Source: Endozoicomonas elysicola
GTDB taxonomy: Bacteria; Pseudomonadota; Gammaproteobacteria; Pseudomonadales; Endozoicomonadaceae
Assembly (NCBI RefSeq): GCF_000710775.1
Contig: NZ_JOJP01000001.1
Location: forward strand, 2,804,968-2,868,967
Direction of reading: 5' to 3'
Length of the DNA: 64,000 nt
Shown here: in pieces, positions 9,012 through 17,638 of the stretch
Layout: every line of letters begins with the position of its first letter
How positions within the stretch are numbered: the first letter of the stretch is position 1
Notes under the pieces: generated by a model
Seen by the model: only the letters and a program-made list of their open reading frames with translations
What the model was told of the DNA's origin: nothing
The model's database searches: none
Position numbers and translations under genes: made by a program

Positions 9012-10130
9012 TTATTGAGCAAGGGAGATGTTCTCACCTGTCTCACTGTCGAAAATGTGGCATTTGTCCATACGGAAGCAGAGGGATTGCTCTGAGGCGT
9101 GCTTAAGGGAGTGTTCAGGGCTGATCAGTTTGCAGATGAGCGCGTGGCCCTGCAGATCGAAATGAACAAAAGACTCGGCACCCATCTCTTCAATACCGGT
9201 GATATGAGCACGGATTCCCTGTTTCTGACAGCTGTCGCCAATCAGAACATGCTCCGGACGCAGCCCCAGGAACACGTCTTTATCGGTGTGAGCTGATAAC
9301 AGCGCCTGCTTCTCTTCAGACAGGGGGAAAAACTGGCCAACACTCTGAACACCGAGTTGTCCTTCGTGGTTTACCAGTTTGCCGGGCAGCATGTTCATGG
9401 AGGGGGAGCCAATAAACTCGGCAACAAATTTGTTTTTTGGGCGGTGATACACGTTCATGGGAGTATCAACCTGCATGATTGCGCCTTTCTTCAGGATGCA
9501 TACGCGATCCCCCATGGTCATGGCTTCCACCTGGTCATGAGTTACATAGATCATGGTTGCCGGACGACCGGAGTCTTTCAGCTGCTGGTGCAGCCGGCTG
9601 ATGCGCATGCGCATGGAAACCCGCAGTTTGGCATCCAGGTTGGAAAGGGGCTCATCGAACAGGAATACTTCCGGCTTACGAACCATGGCCCGGCCAAGAG
9701 CTACACGCTGGCACTGGCCTCCGGACATCTGGCCCGGTTTGCGATCCAGCAGCTCAGTAATCTCAAGCAGTTCAGCCGCCTCATTCACCCGTTTTTCAAT
9801 TTCAGCTTTTGGTTTGCGGGCCGTTTCAAGGCCGAAGGCCAGGTTCTGGCGGGCGGTCATATGTGGATAGAGCGCATAGTTCTGGAATACCATGGCAATA
9901 CCGCGGTCTTTGGGCTGAACATCATTGCATCTGGTATCACCGATGATCAGGTCTCCGCTGGTGACACTCTCCAGGCCGGCAATCATCCTGAGCAATGTGG
10001 ATTTGGCGCAGCCTGAAGGGCCGACCAGAACCATGAACTCACCGTCCTCAATGTCGAGAGACACATCATGAACAGCGTGAAAGCCGTTCTCATACACTTT
10101 ATTTATATCTTGTAGCTTTACCCGGGCCAT
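9012..10130 (-). CDS. sugar ABC transporter ATPase, MsmK/UgpC type
   Basis: A 372-residue ATPase with Walker A GPSGCAKST (Ala in place of the commoner Gly), signature MSGGQCQRVALGRAM and Walker B EVFLFDEPLSNLDAKLR, followed by a C-terminal TOBE-like domain (HTDKDVFLGLRPEHV). I chose ATG at 10130 because MARVKLQDINKVY is the normal start and AGGGAG precedes it. The upstream in-frame ATG at 10214 would overlap the operator. It would energise the permease pair at 1091-2790. Such ATPases can serve several CUT1 importers. GH94 follows directly in the same transcript. Confidence 0.93.
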   Translation of the reverse strand: MARVKLQDINKVYENGFHAVHDVSLDIEDGEFMVLVGPSGCAKSTLLRMIAGLESVTSGDLIIGDTRCNDVQPKDRGIAMVFQNYALYPHMTARQNLAFGLETARKPKAEIEKRVNEAAELLEITELLDRKPGQMSGGQCQRVALGRAMVRKPEVFLFDEPLSNLDAKLRVSMRMRISRLHQQLKDSGRPATMIYVTHDQVEAMTMGDRVCILKKGAIMQVDTPMNVYHRPKNKFVAEFIGSPSMNMLPGKLVNHEGQLGVQSVGQFFPLSEEKQALLSAHTDKDVFLGLRPEHVLIGDSCQKQGIRAHITGIEEMGAESFVHFDLQGHALICKLISPEHSLKHASEQSLCFRMDKCHIFDSETGENISLAQ

Positions 10131-10186
10131 TGAGGTGGCTCCCTGATGTGACTGAGGTTTGAGTCGATGTTGATCATCGCTCTGTA

Positions 10187-10196
10187 GAAACGTTTC
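10187..10196 (-). promoter_or_regulatory. LacI-type operator GAAACGTTTC upstream of ABC ATPase-GH94 operon
   Basis: This is a perfect 10-bp palindrome 57 bp before the ATPase start. On the minus strand it reads CTGAAACGTTTCTACAG, matching the other sites of the set. It would place the ATPase and GH94 genes under the same repressor as the sulfatase and barrel genes. Confidence 0.75.
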
Positions 10197-10335
10197 AGCA
10201 TGATATTGAGGCAATGAAACCGTGTCAATGTTGAACGAAAGGTAAAAAATTGATCCCTGTCGTAGAAATGATAAAAAAAACGGATGTGATTGAGCTATGG
10301 CCTGTCCCCAGTGGGGGAAGAGGGTATTTCTTTTA

Positions 10336-10347
10336 TGATCTGGATCA
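10336..10347. promoter_or_regulatory. TGAY-N4-RTCA palindrome (TGATCTGGATCA)
   Basis: A CRP/FNR-like palindrome centred about 150 bp from the operator at 10187. It belongs to a set of similar boxes seen near most operators in this window. A second box (TTGACTCAGGTCAA) lies at 10395-10408. The binding protein is unknown. Confidence 0.4.
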
Positions 10348-10394
10348 TGTGCATGGTGGTTCCAGAGATCAAAATAAATGAAGCTTTATCATAG

Positions 10395-10408
10395 TTGACT
10401 CAGGTCAA
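10395..10408. promoter_or_regulatory. TGAY-N4-RTCA palindrome (TTGACTCAGGTCAA)
   Basis: A perfect 5-bp half-site repeat around a 4-base spacer, upstream of the ATPase-GH94 operon and about 210 bp from its operator. It matches the recurrent box found in the other intergenic regions. Confidence 0.4.
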
Positions 10409-10490
10409 TGCATGGTGAGCTGGTGATTAAAAAGGACGAAACTGGTGAAATGCTTCAAATGATATAGTGAGCGGAGTGTTGAAATTTATA

Positions 10491-10517
10491 ACCTCCGGGA
10501 CAGTGTCTCCCGGAGTT
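10491..10517 (-). terminator. probable terminator of the sulfatase operon
   Basis: CTCCGGGA (10493-10500) pairs with TCCCGGAG (10508-10515). On the minus strand the hairpin is followed by GTTATAAATTTC, a weak U-rich tail. It lies about 45 bp past the sulfatase stop at 10560. Confidence 0.6.
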
Positions 10518-10559
10518 ACCATTATATTGAACGAATGAAGCTTGACTGAGGATTTATGG

Positions 10560-12032
10560 TTAGTTCACAGAGACATTGAAAGCTGCTACATCAAGCTGCT
10601 TTCCTTCAGCATAGCCAGCATTGCGATTGACCGGCTTATGGCTGTGAGGATTGACCGGCAGCGTGGCTTCCCAGTGATCAAACTTATTCTGCAGCGATTG
10701 GGCAATCTCAGGATGCTGCTCTACAAGATCATGATATTCGCCCGGGTCTTTTTCTATATCGAACAGTTGAATGGTTTTTGGACCATTGTCGTCATTCCAG
10801 GCCAGTTTCCACTGGCCATCCCTAATGGCGTAGTCATTATCCCTGCGCCAGTAGAGTGTTGAGTGAGGAGTCTGATGATCAGCCTTTTCACCATTAAGGT
10901 AAGGTATCAGGTTAACGCCGTCATAGGGCATTCCACCTTGAGGTTTGATATCAAGGATGCCGCTGATGGTTGGCATAATATCCAGAGAGCTGACCATATG
11001 AGAGTAGGCTTTACCACCTTCCAGGGTTCCGGACCAGTGCATGATAAAAGGAACGCGGATACCTCCCTCATAAGTATCGCCTTTAAAGCCATTAAAAGGG
11101 CCGGGGCTGGACATGGTGGTTTGCCCACGGGTTTTTCTGCGGGGCTGTGCGAAGCCCTGACCAGAAGGAGACCCGTTATCGCTCATAAAGAAGATCACTG
11201 TATTCTGGTCAATTTCCTGTGATTTCAGTGCTGTCAGTACATCACCGATGCCTTCATCCATCGCCAGTGTCATGGCGGCAAAATGCTTCCGTTCCTCACC
11301 GGCAGGTAGGTCCTTAACTTTGTCAATATAGTGAGCGGGTGCCTGCCATGGATGGTGAACGGCATTGTAGGCCAGGTACAGAAAGAAAGGTTCATCCGCT
11401 GATCGTTCGATAAAGGATACGGCCTCATCGGTAAAACGGGTGGTCAGGTAGTCCCTGTTCTGCTGAATAGGGGGCTGTGGTTCATTATTTCGATAGATCG
11501 GTGCCAGTAGCGGCTTTCCACCTTCAGTGGATCTGGATTTAAAATAGTCGTGAGAACCGCCTCTGAAACCATAGAAATAGTCCGCGCCTCGTTCATTGGG
11601 AAGACCGGTGGGTTCACCCATATGCCACTTGCCAATCACTGCCGTCTGATAGCCTTCATCTTTCAGCATTTCCATCATCATGGGCTGTTCCCTGGGAATG
11701 GTGTTGTTGGCAAAGTTCCCATAAATCCCGAAACGCTGCTGATAAACGCCGGTTAGCATGCCTGCCCGCGAAGGGCCGCACACAGAAGCGGATGAATAAG
11801 CCTGGGTGAAATGAACACCAGTGGCGGCAAGGTAATCCAGATTGGGTGTCCGGATATCATTAAAGCCGTGATAACCGACATCCCCCCAGCCCTGGTCATC
11901 ACTGAAAATTACAATAATATTCGGTTTTCCTGGCGTGTTGATTGCCGCTGTTGCAGCGTTGGTCGAATAAACCGCAGTAAAAGATGTGGCTGTTAATGCA
12001 ATGGCAATCAGCGTTTTTTTGAGAGAGCTCAT
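10560..12032 (-). CDS. type I sulfatase, secreted
   Basis: A 490-residue S1-type sulfatase with an N-terminal signal peptide (about residues 1-27). The metal site begins with NIIVIFSDDQGWGD. The formylglycine motif is CGPSR with Cys85, followed by AGMLTG. AVIGKWHMGEPTG supplies the conserved Lys-His region and FFMSDNG the late metal ligands. It hydrolyses sulfate esters in the periplasm or outside. Activation needs a formylglycine-generating enzyme, which is not in this window. It is the last gene of a minus-strand operon after the Spy-like and SGNH genes (19-bp gap to the latter). Confidence 0.93.
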   Translation of the reverse strand: MSSLKKTLIAIALTATSFTAVYSTNAATAAINTPGKPNIIVIFSDDQGWGDVGYHGFNDIRTPNLDYLAATGVHFTQAYSSASVCGPSRAGMLTGVYQQRFGIYGNFANNTIPREQPMMMEMLKDEGYQTAVIGKWHMGEPTGLPNERGADYFYGFRGGSHDYFKSRSTEGGKPLLAPIYRNNEPQPPIQQNRDYLTTRFTDEAVSFIERSADEPFFLYLAYNAVHHPWQAPAHYIDKVKDLPAGEERKHFAAMTLAMDEGIGDVLTALKSQEIDQNTVIFFMSDNGSPSGQGFAQPRRKTRGQTTMSSPGPFNGFKGDTYEGGIRVPFIMHWSGTLEGGKAYSHMVSSLDIMPTISGILDIKPQGGMPYDGVNLIPYLNGEKADHQTPHSTLYWRRDNDYAIRDGQWKLAWNDDNGPKTIQLFDIEKDPGEYHDLVEQHPEIAQSLQNKFDHWEATLPVNPHSHKPVNRNAGYAEGKQLDVAAFNVSVN

Positions 12033-12051
12033 AGGGAAATTGTCATTATGT

Positions 12052-12723
12052 TTATTGGCGGGAAGGTGTGTTCAGCCTGTTCTGCAGATAACTAAAAATA
12101 TGATGGGCTATGGCAGTAGCGCCCTGTTCGTTGGGGTGAACTCCATCTGATACAAAGAGGAGCCTGTCCATACCGGCCATGGTAATGACCTCGGCACTGG
12201 TGGTTTTACGGATCTCATCGATCAGTATTTTTCTGACATCAATCAAATTCGCCTCACTGACATCCCATGGGGTACGGAGTTCAGCGTGGCTGGTCACAGG
12301 GGTAGCCACATAAACGCGGGGTGATGATGGCAGGGACTGATAGTCATTAATCAGTGAAAGCAGGTCACGCCGGTAGGCTCCGGGATTCCAGAAAGCAGGT
12401 TTTGAGTCATTTGTACCGAGCATGATGATCACAACCGACGGGCTGGACGCCAGGCTTTCTGGATAAACGTCTCTTTTTATATAGGGGGTCAGCTCCGGTG
12501 TATTCTTGATAGCGGTGGCCCCATTGGCGCCATAGTTTTTTACCCGCCATTCATTCCCTAACAGCTGCTGTAAAACGGCTGGGTAGGCATCCTTATCAGG
12601 GTGCTGAATGGAGTGGCCGAAGGTGATGCTGTCACCCACGCAGGCAACGATATTCCCATGTGCCATTGAGATCTCCCCGATAAAGACAACAGCAAGCAGT
12701 AACAGATTCCGGATGCAGTGCAT
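12052..12723 (-). CDS. SGNH/GDSL-type esterase, secreted
   Basis: A 223-residue protein with a signal peptide (residues 1-22). The GDSIT block lies near residues 30-34 (Ser32 nucleophile), with IIMLGTND (Asn block) and SDGVHPN (catalytic Asp/His) at the C-terminal end. The fold fits an acyl or acetyl esterase. In a sulfatase locus it may remove O-acyl groups from the glycan, which is an inference. It lies 19 bp upstream of a sulfatase and downstream of the Spy-like gene, all on the minus strand. Confidence 0.88.
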   Translation of the reverse strand: MHCIRNLLLLAVVFIGEISMAHGNIVACVGDSITFGHSIQHPDKDAYPAVLQQLLGNEWRVKNYGANGATAIKNTPELTPYIKRDVYPESLASSPSVVIIMLGTNDSKPAFWNPGAYRRDLLSLINDYQSLPSSPRVYVATPVTSHAELRTPWDVSEANLIDVRKILIDEIRKTTSAEVITMAGMDRLLFVSDGVHPNEQGATAIAHHIFSYLQNRLNTPSRQ

Positions 12724-12751
12724 GGTGGTAAATGAAAAAGTGGGTTCTGGT

Positions 12752-12783
12752 GAAAAGCCATGCCGAATGAAACAGGCATGGCT
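12752..12783 (-). terminator. intercistronic hairpin after the Spy-like gene
   Basis: AGCCATGCC and GGCATGGCT form a perfect 9-bp stem (12756-12764 with 12775-12783). On the minus strand it is followed by TTTTCACC. It probably acts as a partial terminator, so the Spy-like gene would be transcribed more than the SGNH and sulfatase genes behind it. Confidence 0.6.
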
Positions 12784-12810
12784 TGAAATGCTATCTCAAC
12801 ACAGCATGAG

Positions 12811-13182
12811 TCAGGCTTTCTTTTTGGCTTTCTGTTCGCTGCGATACTTTTTGAAGGCTTTCATCTGCTTCTTGGAAACGGCTTCGGCAAAGGCATTCTG
12901 ATACTCCTTCATATTTGCCTTGCGAGCCTGCTTGAGTTCGGAAGAACCTTTTTCATGGGCCTTGCTGGCTTCTTTGTTTTTGATAAACAGAGTCGTTTTC
13001 AGTTCTTTAATGGACTCGGCCTGCTGTGGAGTCAGCTTCATTACCTCCGTCATTGCTGTTACATCGCTGGTGATTTTTTCCTCAGCTTTACGGCTTATGT
13101 CGCCTGCCAGGGCTGCCATGGAGTGACTCAGGGCCAGGCTGACGATCAGGCAGGACAGTGTTTTTTTGATAGCAGTGTTCAT
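12811..13182 (-). CDS. small Spy-like helical periplasmic protein (paralogue A)
   Basis: A 123-residue protein with a signal peptide (cleavage near ALAG, residue 27) and an all-helical mature part. It contains LTPQQAESIKELKTTLF, like the LTxxQ motif of Spy/CpxP-type proteins, and a Lys-rich tail. Two paralogues occur at 30227 and 38665. They share the pattern LxxxQxxxIxxLKxxLxxxN, then a GS-rich turn and N-M-x-x-[YF]-[QN]. The start at 13182 has GGAG upstream. The longer frame from 13245 has no signal peptide at its start. It is the first gene of an operon with an SGNH esterase and a sulfatase. A chaperone or envelope-stress role is only suggested by the fold. Confidence 0.85.
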   Translation of the reverse strand: MNTAIKKTLSCLIVSLALSHSMAALAGDISRKAEEKITSDVTAMTEVMKLTPQQAESIKELKTTLFIKNKEASKAHEKGSSELKQARKANMKEYQNAFAEAVSKKQMKAFKKYRSEQKAKKKA

Positions 13183-13252
13183 GACAACTCCAGTATGGAA
13201 ACCCGTTAATGGTTCTGGCTCAAAATAGAAGTGTAAGATCAGCAACCGCTGT

Positions 13253-13262
13253 GAAATGTTTC
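13253..13262 (-). promoter_or_regulatory. degenerate LacI-type operator upstream of Spy-like gene
   Basis: GAAATGTTTC differs from the GAAACGTTTC consensus by one base and lies 71 bp before the ATG at 13182. Its position matches the minus-strand operators of the other divergent pairs. Confidence 0.45.
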
Positions 13263-13350
13263 TATTTGTCTGACAGCAGTGAATTCGTCGCTAAATTAAG
13301 CCAAAACCGATCAGCAGAGAACATCCGGGTTGAGAAACTTTGACGAGTTC

Positions 13351-13362
13351 TGATGTATATCA
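13351..13362. promoter_or_regulatory. TGAY-N4-RTCA palindrome (TGATGTATATCA)
   Basis: It lies between the two divergent promoters, about 99 bp from the minus-strand operator and about 127 bp from the plus-strand one. TAAAA follows it, as at 18378. Confidence 0.45.
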
Positions 13363-13462
13363 ATAAAAGGGTTTTCTGCAGGCGTTGAAAGAAAAGTTAT
13401 CAAGTATTGATGAATAAAGGGCTGTATGGGAGTTTGGTTGATTTTCATGCGGGCTGGCTTGA

Positions 13463-13491
13463 TTGATTGCAAATGGTTGAAACGTTTATAT
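13463..13491 (+). promoter_or_regulatory. promoter with embedded LacI-type operator, sulfatase gene
   Basis: A -35-like TTGATT (13463-13468) and a -10-like TTATAT (13486-13491) are separated by 17 bp. The operator GAAACGTTT (13479-13487) fills the end of the spacer and overlaps the -10. Repressor bound here would block RNA polymerase. The gene starts at 13613. Confidence 0.7.
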
Positions 13492-13612
13492 TGCTGTGGT
13501 TTTTCGTGGTGGCTCTGAATAAGCAAGCCGTTCTAGCCGGAAACAGGCTAGCAGAAAATGGTTATCTGTCAGGAGTTTCACCATTCACCACTTGGGCAGG
13601 GCAATAGTGCTT

Positions 13613-16003
13613 ATGAATAAAACAACCTCCCTCCTGGCTGCAGGGTGCCTGGCGGCATCATCCATGGTGTGGGCAGTCAATGATCCGGTCAATATCATGC
13701 TGGTCACGGCAGATGATCTGGGTTATGAGGCCTACCAGCTGTTTAATAGCCAGGTGCCTGATCTGACGCCGAACCTGGTCAGCTTTGGCGATCAGGGTTT
13801 TCAGTTTGAGCACGCCTATATTAATTCATCAATCTGTCAGCCAAGCCGTTCGGTAATGTTGACCGGAAAGTACAGTACCACATCCGGAATGATGGGCTTT
13901 ATCCATATGAAGGATAAGGTGCCAACCGTGATGACGGAACTGGCCGCCAACGGTTATCGAACCGGGATCCTTGGCAAGGTGGGGCACTCTACCCCCGACC
14001 TGGATTACACCTGGGACTACGCCTATGATGCGGAAGACTTGGGTTCCGGTCGTTCACCCCAGCTTTATCACCAGCGAACTCTTGACTACATCGAAGAGAG
14101 TAAAGCGGCTGGAAAGCCTTTCTTCCTGATGGTTAACTCCCATGACCCGCATCGGGCCTTCTATGACCCGGCAGAAGATAACAACCCTGACGATGGACGA
14201 CAGCCTTCAAGAATCTACTCACCTGATGAGGTTATTGTTCCCTCTTACCTGCCTGATTATCCGGAAGTCCGGCTGGATCTCTCCCATTATTACAATTCGG
14301 TAAGAAGGCTGGATGATACGTTTGGGCAGGTGATGGATGCTCTTGAAAAATCCGGTGAAGCAGACAATACACTGGTTATGTTTGTTTCCGATAATGGCTC
14401 CGCCTTTCCCTTTGCCAAGGCCAATACCTATCTGGCCAGTACCAAGACTCCGTTGCTGGTGCAGTGGCCGGAAGGTGGTTTAACGACGAATGTTGTGGAC
14501 TCCCGACATGTGGTCTCGCTGGTTGATTTGATGCCGACCATGCTGGAGGCGGCGGGTATACCCATTCCGGATACTGTGGATGGTCGTTCATTTCTACCGT
14601 TAATGAGGGGCGAGCAGCAGAATGACTGGGATTACGCCTATTCCCAGATTGATTACAAAATCAGTGGGCCGGCGACCCCCATGAGGGCTGTCCAGAGTAA
14701 GCAGTATGGTTATACGTTTAATGCCTTCGTGGGTTATGCGGAATTTCAGGTGGGCTACGATAAGGAAATTATCGAGCTGATGGAAAACTCCGGAGACCCG
14801 GAGCAGGTTGCCCGTGCTGAATTCTTTCGAACCCGCATACCTGAAGAGTTTTACGACCTGAAGAGTGATCCCGATAATCTGGTTAACCTGATTGATCATC
14901 CCGAACATCAGGATCGAATCAACCGGTACCGTACCCGTATAAGGAACTGGATGGTTCAGACAGACGATCCGGTTCTTGAGATCTTCGATGCCTGGACTGA
15001 TCCGAAAAACGACGCTGGCGACCCTTTGAGTATTTCCATTTCCGGCCTGACTGACGAACAGGTAGCCAGTGTTCAGGTGGTTAATTATGGCAATAAGGAT
15101 CTTTCCAGCACAACACCGGCTGGAACCCTGCAGTTTGAAATCAGCGATATTCATGATCTGGACGAATCGGTTAACCGGGTCACCGTTGCCATGAGCAGTG
15201 AAGATGGTCAGGAAGCGAAAGTGGATATTACCGGAGCCGTCTATTCATTTGCCGGTTCCGAACGTGTTCAGACCGTGAATATTCCCCTGAGCTGCTTTGC
15301 AGGTGTGGACTTTTCGCAACTGGATAAGCCATTTGTTCTGAAAACGGATTCGTCGGTTAACCTGGTACTGGGGAATATTAACCTGGCTCCTGAGAGAGCG
15401 GGTAACAGTCTGGATCTGGCCTGTGAGCCGGCAGGCGTTGTGCTTTCGGGGCCGGCTTCCCAGTTGCATGGACCGAATGGCAGTGATGTTCCCTGGCAGA
15501 TCAAAACCAGTGGACAGAACCTTTCCAGGCAGAGTGATGCTCATCTGGTAGACAGTGAGGGAGGCTGGATTGATCAACAGGGAACCATCACCGGCAAAGT
15601 ACCTGCTGATTTCACTAAGTCCAGTGCTGGAGTGAGCCTGGTTCCTGCAGACAATCAGAACCCTGAGTTGGTGGACATCAGTAAATACCTTGAAAATGGG
15701 GCGCTGGTGTTTGATCTGCAGGTGGATACCAGGGGTAGCATGGACACCAAAGTGGTTGTTCAACTGGATACCCTGAATGGAGGAAACTCGATCAAACAGG
15801 AGTTGATGGATTATTCAGCAACAGCGTTTAAAGAACAGCGGATCTCACTCAAGGACTTCTTTACGGATAAGGATGGAAAGGTTCAGGTCAATGGCGTGCA
15901 GTCCATTACCCGGCCCTTTATGTTTAAGCTGGAAAATTCTGCCAACAGCTTCAATGAAGCTGAATTTGATATCAGGAATGTGCGGCTGATGATGACCCCA
16001 TAG
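13613..16003 (+). CDS. secreted type I sulfatase fused to lipoprotein-type beta-sandwich modules
   Basis: A 796-residue protein. Residues 1-470 are a sulfatase with a signal peptide, NIMLVTADDLGYEAY, the formylglycine motif CQPSR (Cys75), GKVGHSTPDL and HDPHRAF. This part closely resembles the sulfatase at 18607. After VLEIFDAWTDPKNDAG the sequence switches to two beta-sandwich modules like those of the lipoproteins at 25434 and 30709. The last resembles an ExoP-type galactose-binding-like domain (ENGALVFDLQVD ... PFMFKLEN). The native sulfatase tail appears to sit on the truncated lipoprotein at 17639, so the fusion probably arose by inversion. ATG at 13613 matches the start of the 18607 paralogue. 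The catalytic residues look intact. Confidence 0.92.
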   Translation: MNKTTSLLAAGCLAASSMVWAVNDPVNIMLVTADDLGYEAYQLFNSQVPDLTPNLVSFGDQGFQFEHAYINSSICQPSRSVMLTGKYSTTSGMMGFIHMKDKVPTVMTELAANGYRTGILGKVGHSTPDLDYTWDYAYDAEDLGSGRSPQLYHQRTLDYIEESKAAGKPFFLMVNSHDPHRAFYDPAEDNNPDDGRQPSRIYSPDEVIVPSYLPDYPEVRLDLSHYYNSVRRLDDTFGQVMDALEKSGEADNTLVMFVSDNGSAFPFAKANTYLASTKTPLLVQWPEGGLTTNVVDSRHVVSLVDLMPTMLEAAGIPIPDTVDGRSFLPLMRGEQQNDWDYAYSQIDYKISGPATPMRAVQSKQYGYTFNAFVGYAEFQVGYDKEIIELMENSGDPEQVARAEFFRTRIPEEFYDLKSDPDNLVNLIDHPEHQDRINRYRTRIRNWMVQTDDPVLEIFDAWTDPKNDAGDPLSISISGLTDEQVASVQVVNYGNKDLSSTTPAGTLQFEISDIHDLDESVNRVTVAMSSEDGQEAKVDITGAVYSFAGSERVQTVNIPLSCFAGVDFSQLDKPFVLKTDSSVNLVLGNINLAPERAGNSLDLACEPAGVVLSGPASQLHGPNGSDVPWQIKTSGQNLSRQSDAHLVDSEGGWIDQQGTITGKVPADFTKSSAGVSLVPADNQNPELVDISKYLENGALVFDLQVDTRGSMDTKVVVQLDTLNGGNSIKQELMDYSATAFKEQRISLKDFFTDKDGKVQVNGVQSITRPFMFKLENSANSFNEAEFDIRNVRLMMTP

Positions 16004-16037
16004 GGAATTACTTCCTGAGAGTTCAATAAACGAGAGG

Positions 16038-16075
16038 GCCAATGAAATAACTGACGTTTCATTGGCTTTTTGTTT
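16038..16075 (+). terminator. intrinsic terminator after the fused sulfatase
   Basis: GCCAATGAAA (16038-16047) pairs perfectly with TTTCATTGGC (16057-16066) and is followed by TTTTTGTTT. Confidence 0.85.
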
Positions 16076-16296
16076 ATGGATGGAATACAGATTGCTGACA
16101 TTTCTTCCAGAGGGAAAGCTAGTCAAGAATACACAGAAAATCCTTGTGGGAAAATAAGAGAATACAGTCATTTATTATGCCATTAATCAGTTCTATAGTT
16201 TTGTTACCAAACAGACTGAACCATCTACAGAGTCTGACAAATGCTATCAAGCTGATTAAATGAGGAGCCGTTCAGCATGATTCAAGAGGTGTATTC

Positions 16297-17596
16297 ATGG
16301 ATGTGCTGATACTGACGGCGCTGATTCTGCTGAACGGCGTCTTTGCCATGTCTGAGATTGCTCTGGTATCGGCCCGTAAAAGCCGTCTGCAAAAGCTGGC
16401 TGATAAAGGGGATGCCGGGGCTGCCCGCCATCAAGCTGGGTGAAGAACCGACCCGATTTCTTTCGACGGTGCAGATTGGTATCACGGTAATTGGTCTGCT
16501 GAATGGTATCTATGGTGAGGCGGCGCTGGCAGCGCCCCTGGCCGAGTATATGTCCACCTTTGATATTTCCAGAAAAACCGCATCGGCTGCATCTACGGCG
16601 ATTGTCGTTATTGGTATTACCTATTTGTCCATTGTTGTGGGCGAGCTGGTGCCCAAAAGGCTGGCGCAGCTTAACCCCGAATTGTTTGCCCGTATGATGG
16701 CAAGACCACTCAGCCTTCTGGCGCTGCTTTCCAAACCCTTTGTCTCCCTGCTGGCCTGGTCAACGGATTTACTGTTGCGTTTATTGGGGAAAAATGGAGG
16801 TGAATCGGAAGAGAATATTATCGAAGAAGATATTTTTGCTCTGGTTAATGAAGGTTCTCGCAGTGGGGTTATTGAAGCCCATGAGCGTGACATGGTGAGG
16901 AATGTGTTCCATCTCGATGATCGGAAAGTCTCGTCATTGATGACACCACGCAGTGAGATGAAGGCATTTGACCTGCGTAAATCCCTGGATGAGAACCTGC
17001 AGTGCCTGCTGGCCTGTGGTCATGAGCGCTTCCCGGTAATTGATGGGGATATGGATAACCCCATCGGGGTGTTATCCGCCAAGCAGCTGTTGAACATCAA
17101 GTTCACCGGGGCAGGGGATCATGATGCGATTAAAGCCGTTACCCAGCCAGCGGTGTTTGTCCCCAAAAGTTGGAGTGGCTCGCGGCTTCTGGAGTTTTAC
17201 CGCCAATGCAATGATCACCTGGTATTTGTGGTTGACGAGTATGGAGATCTGAAAGGCATTGTGACCCATGGTGATCTGCTGGAGGCTCTGGCCGGTGAGT
17301 TTAAATCCAGTCTTCCAGAGGATAACTGGTCTGAGCAACATGTTGATGGCAGCTGGACCATGGATGGACTGATACCGGTTTCCGTGTTCAGAGACCTGCT
17401 CGAACTGGATAGCGTTCCGGACGAGAGCAAGCGTGGCTACCATACCCTGAGTGGCATGATGATGTGGTGCCTTGGCGAGATGCCGAAAGTCGGCGAATCG
17501 GTCGAGTGGGAAGGCTGGCAATTTATCCTGCTGTCGGTGGAAGGTAACCGACCAGAAAAAGTACTGGTGAGGCGAAAACTGGGTAGCAGCTCTTGA
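16297..17596 (+). pseudogene. CNNM/HlyC-type membrane protein gene with frameshift
   Basis: Translation from ATG at 16297 (AAGAGGT upstream) gives MDVLILTALILLNGVFAMSE, a normal N-terminus of the CNNM/TlyC-HlyC family, but stops at 16441. The next frame continues without a break (IKLGEEPTRFLSTVQIGITV) through the DUF21 membrane helices, a CBS pair (SLMTPRSEMKAFDL ... HLVFVVDEYGDLKGIVTHGD) and the C-terminal CorC_HlyC domain to 17596. The reading shift occurs near 16426-16429 and fits loss of two bases from a GCGC run. Alternatives are a sequencing error or a shorter start at 16343. Family members are implicated in metal ion transport. The gene lies inside the proposed inverted segment. Confidence 0.8.
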
Positions 17597-17638
17597 ATAG
17601 CGGTCAATGAGCTGCATTTCCTGAGAGCAGGTGGTTGA

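Noticed and set aside
13311..13526. 71-codon minus-strand frame upstream of the fused sulfatase
   Set aside because: It overlaps the promoter, operator and TGAY box, and its predicted protein has no domain or signal.
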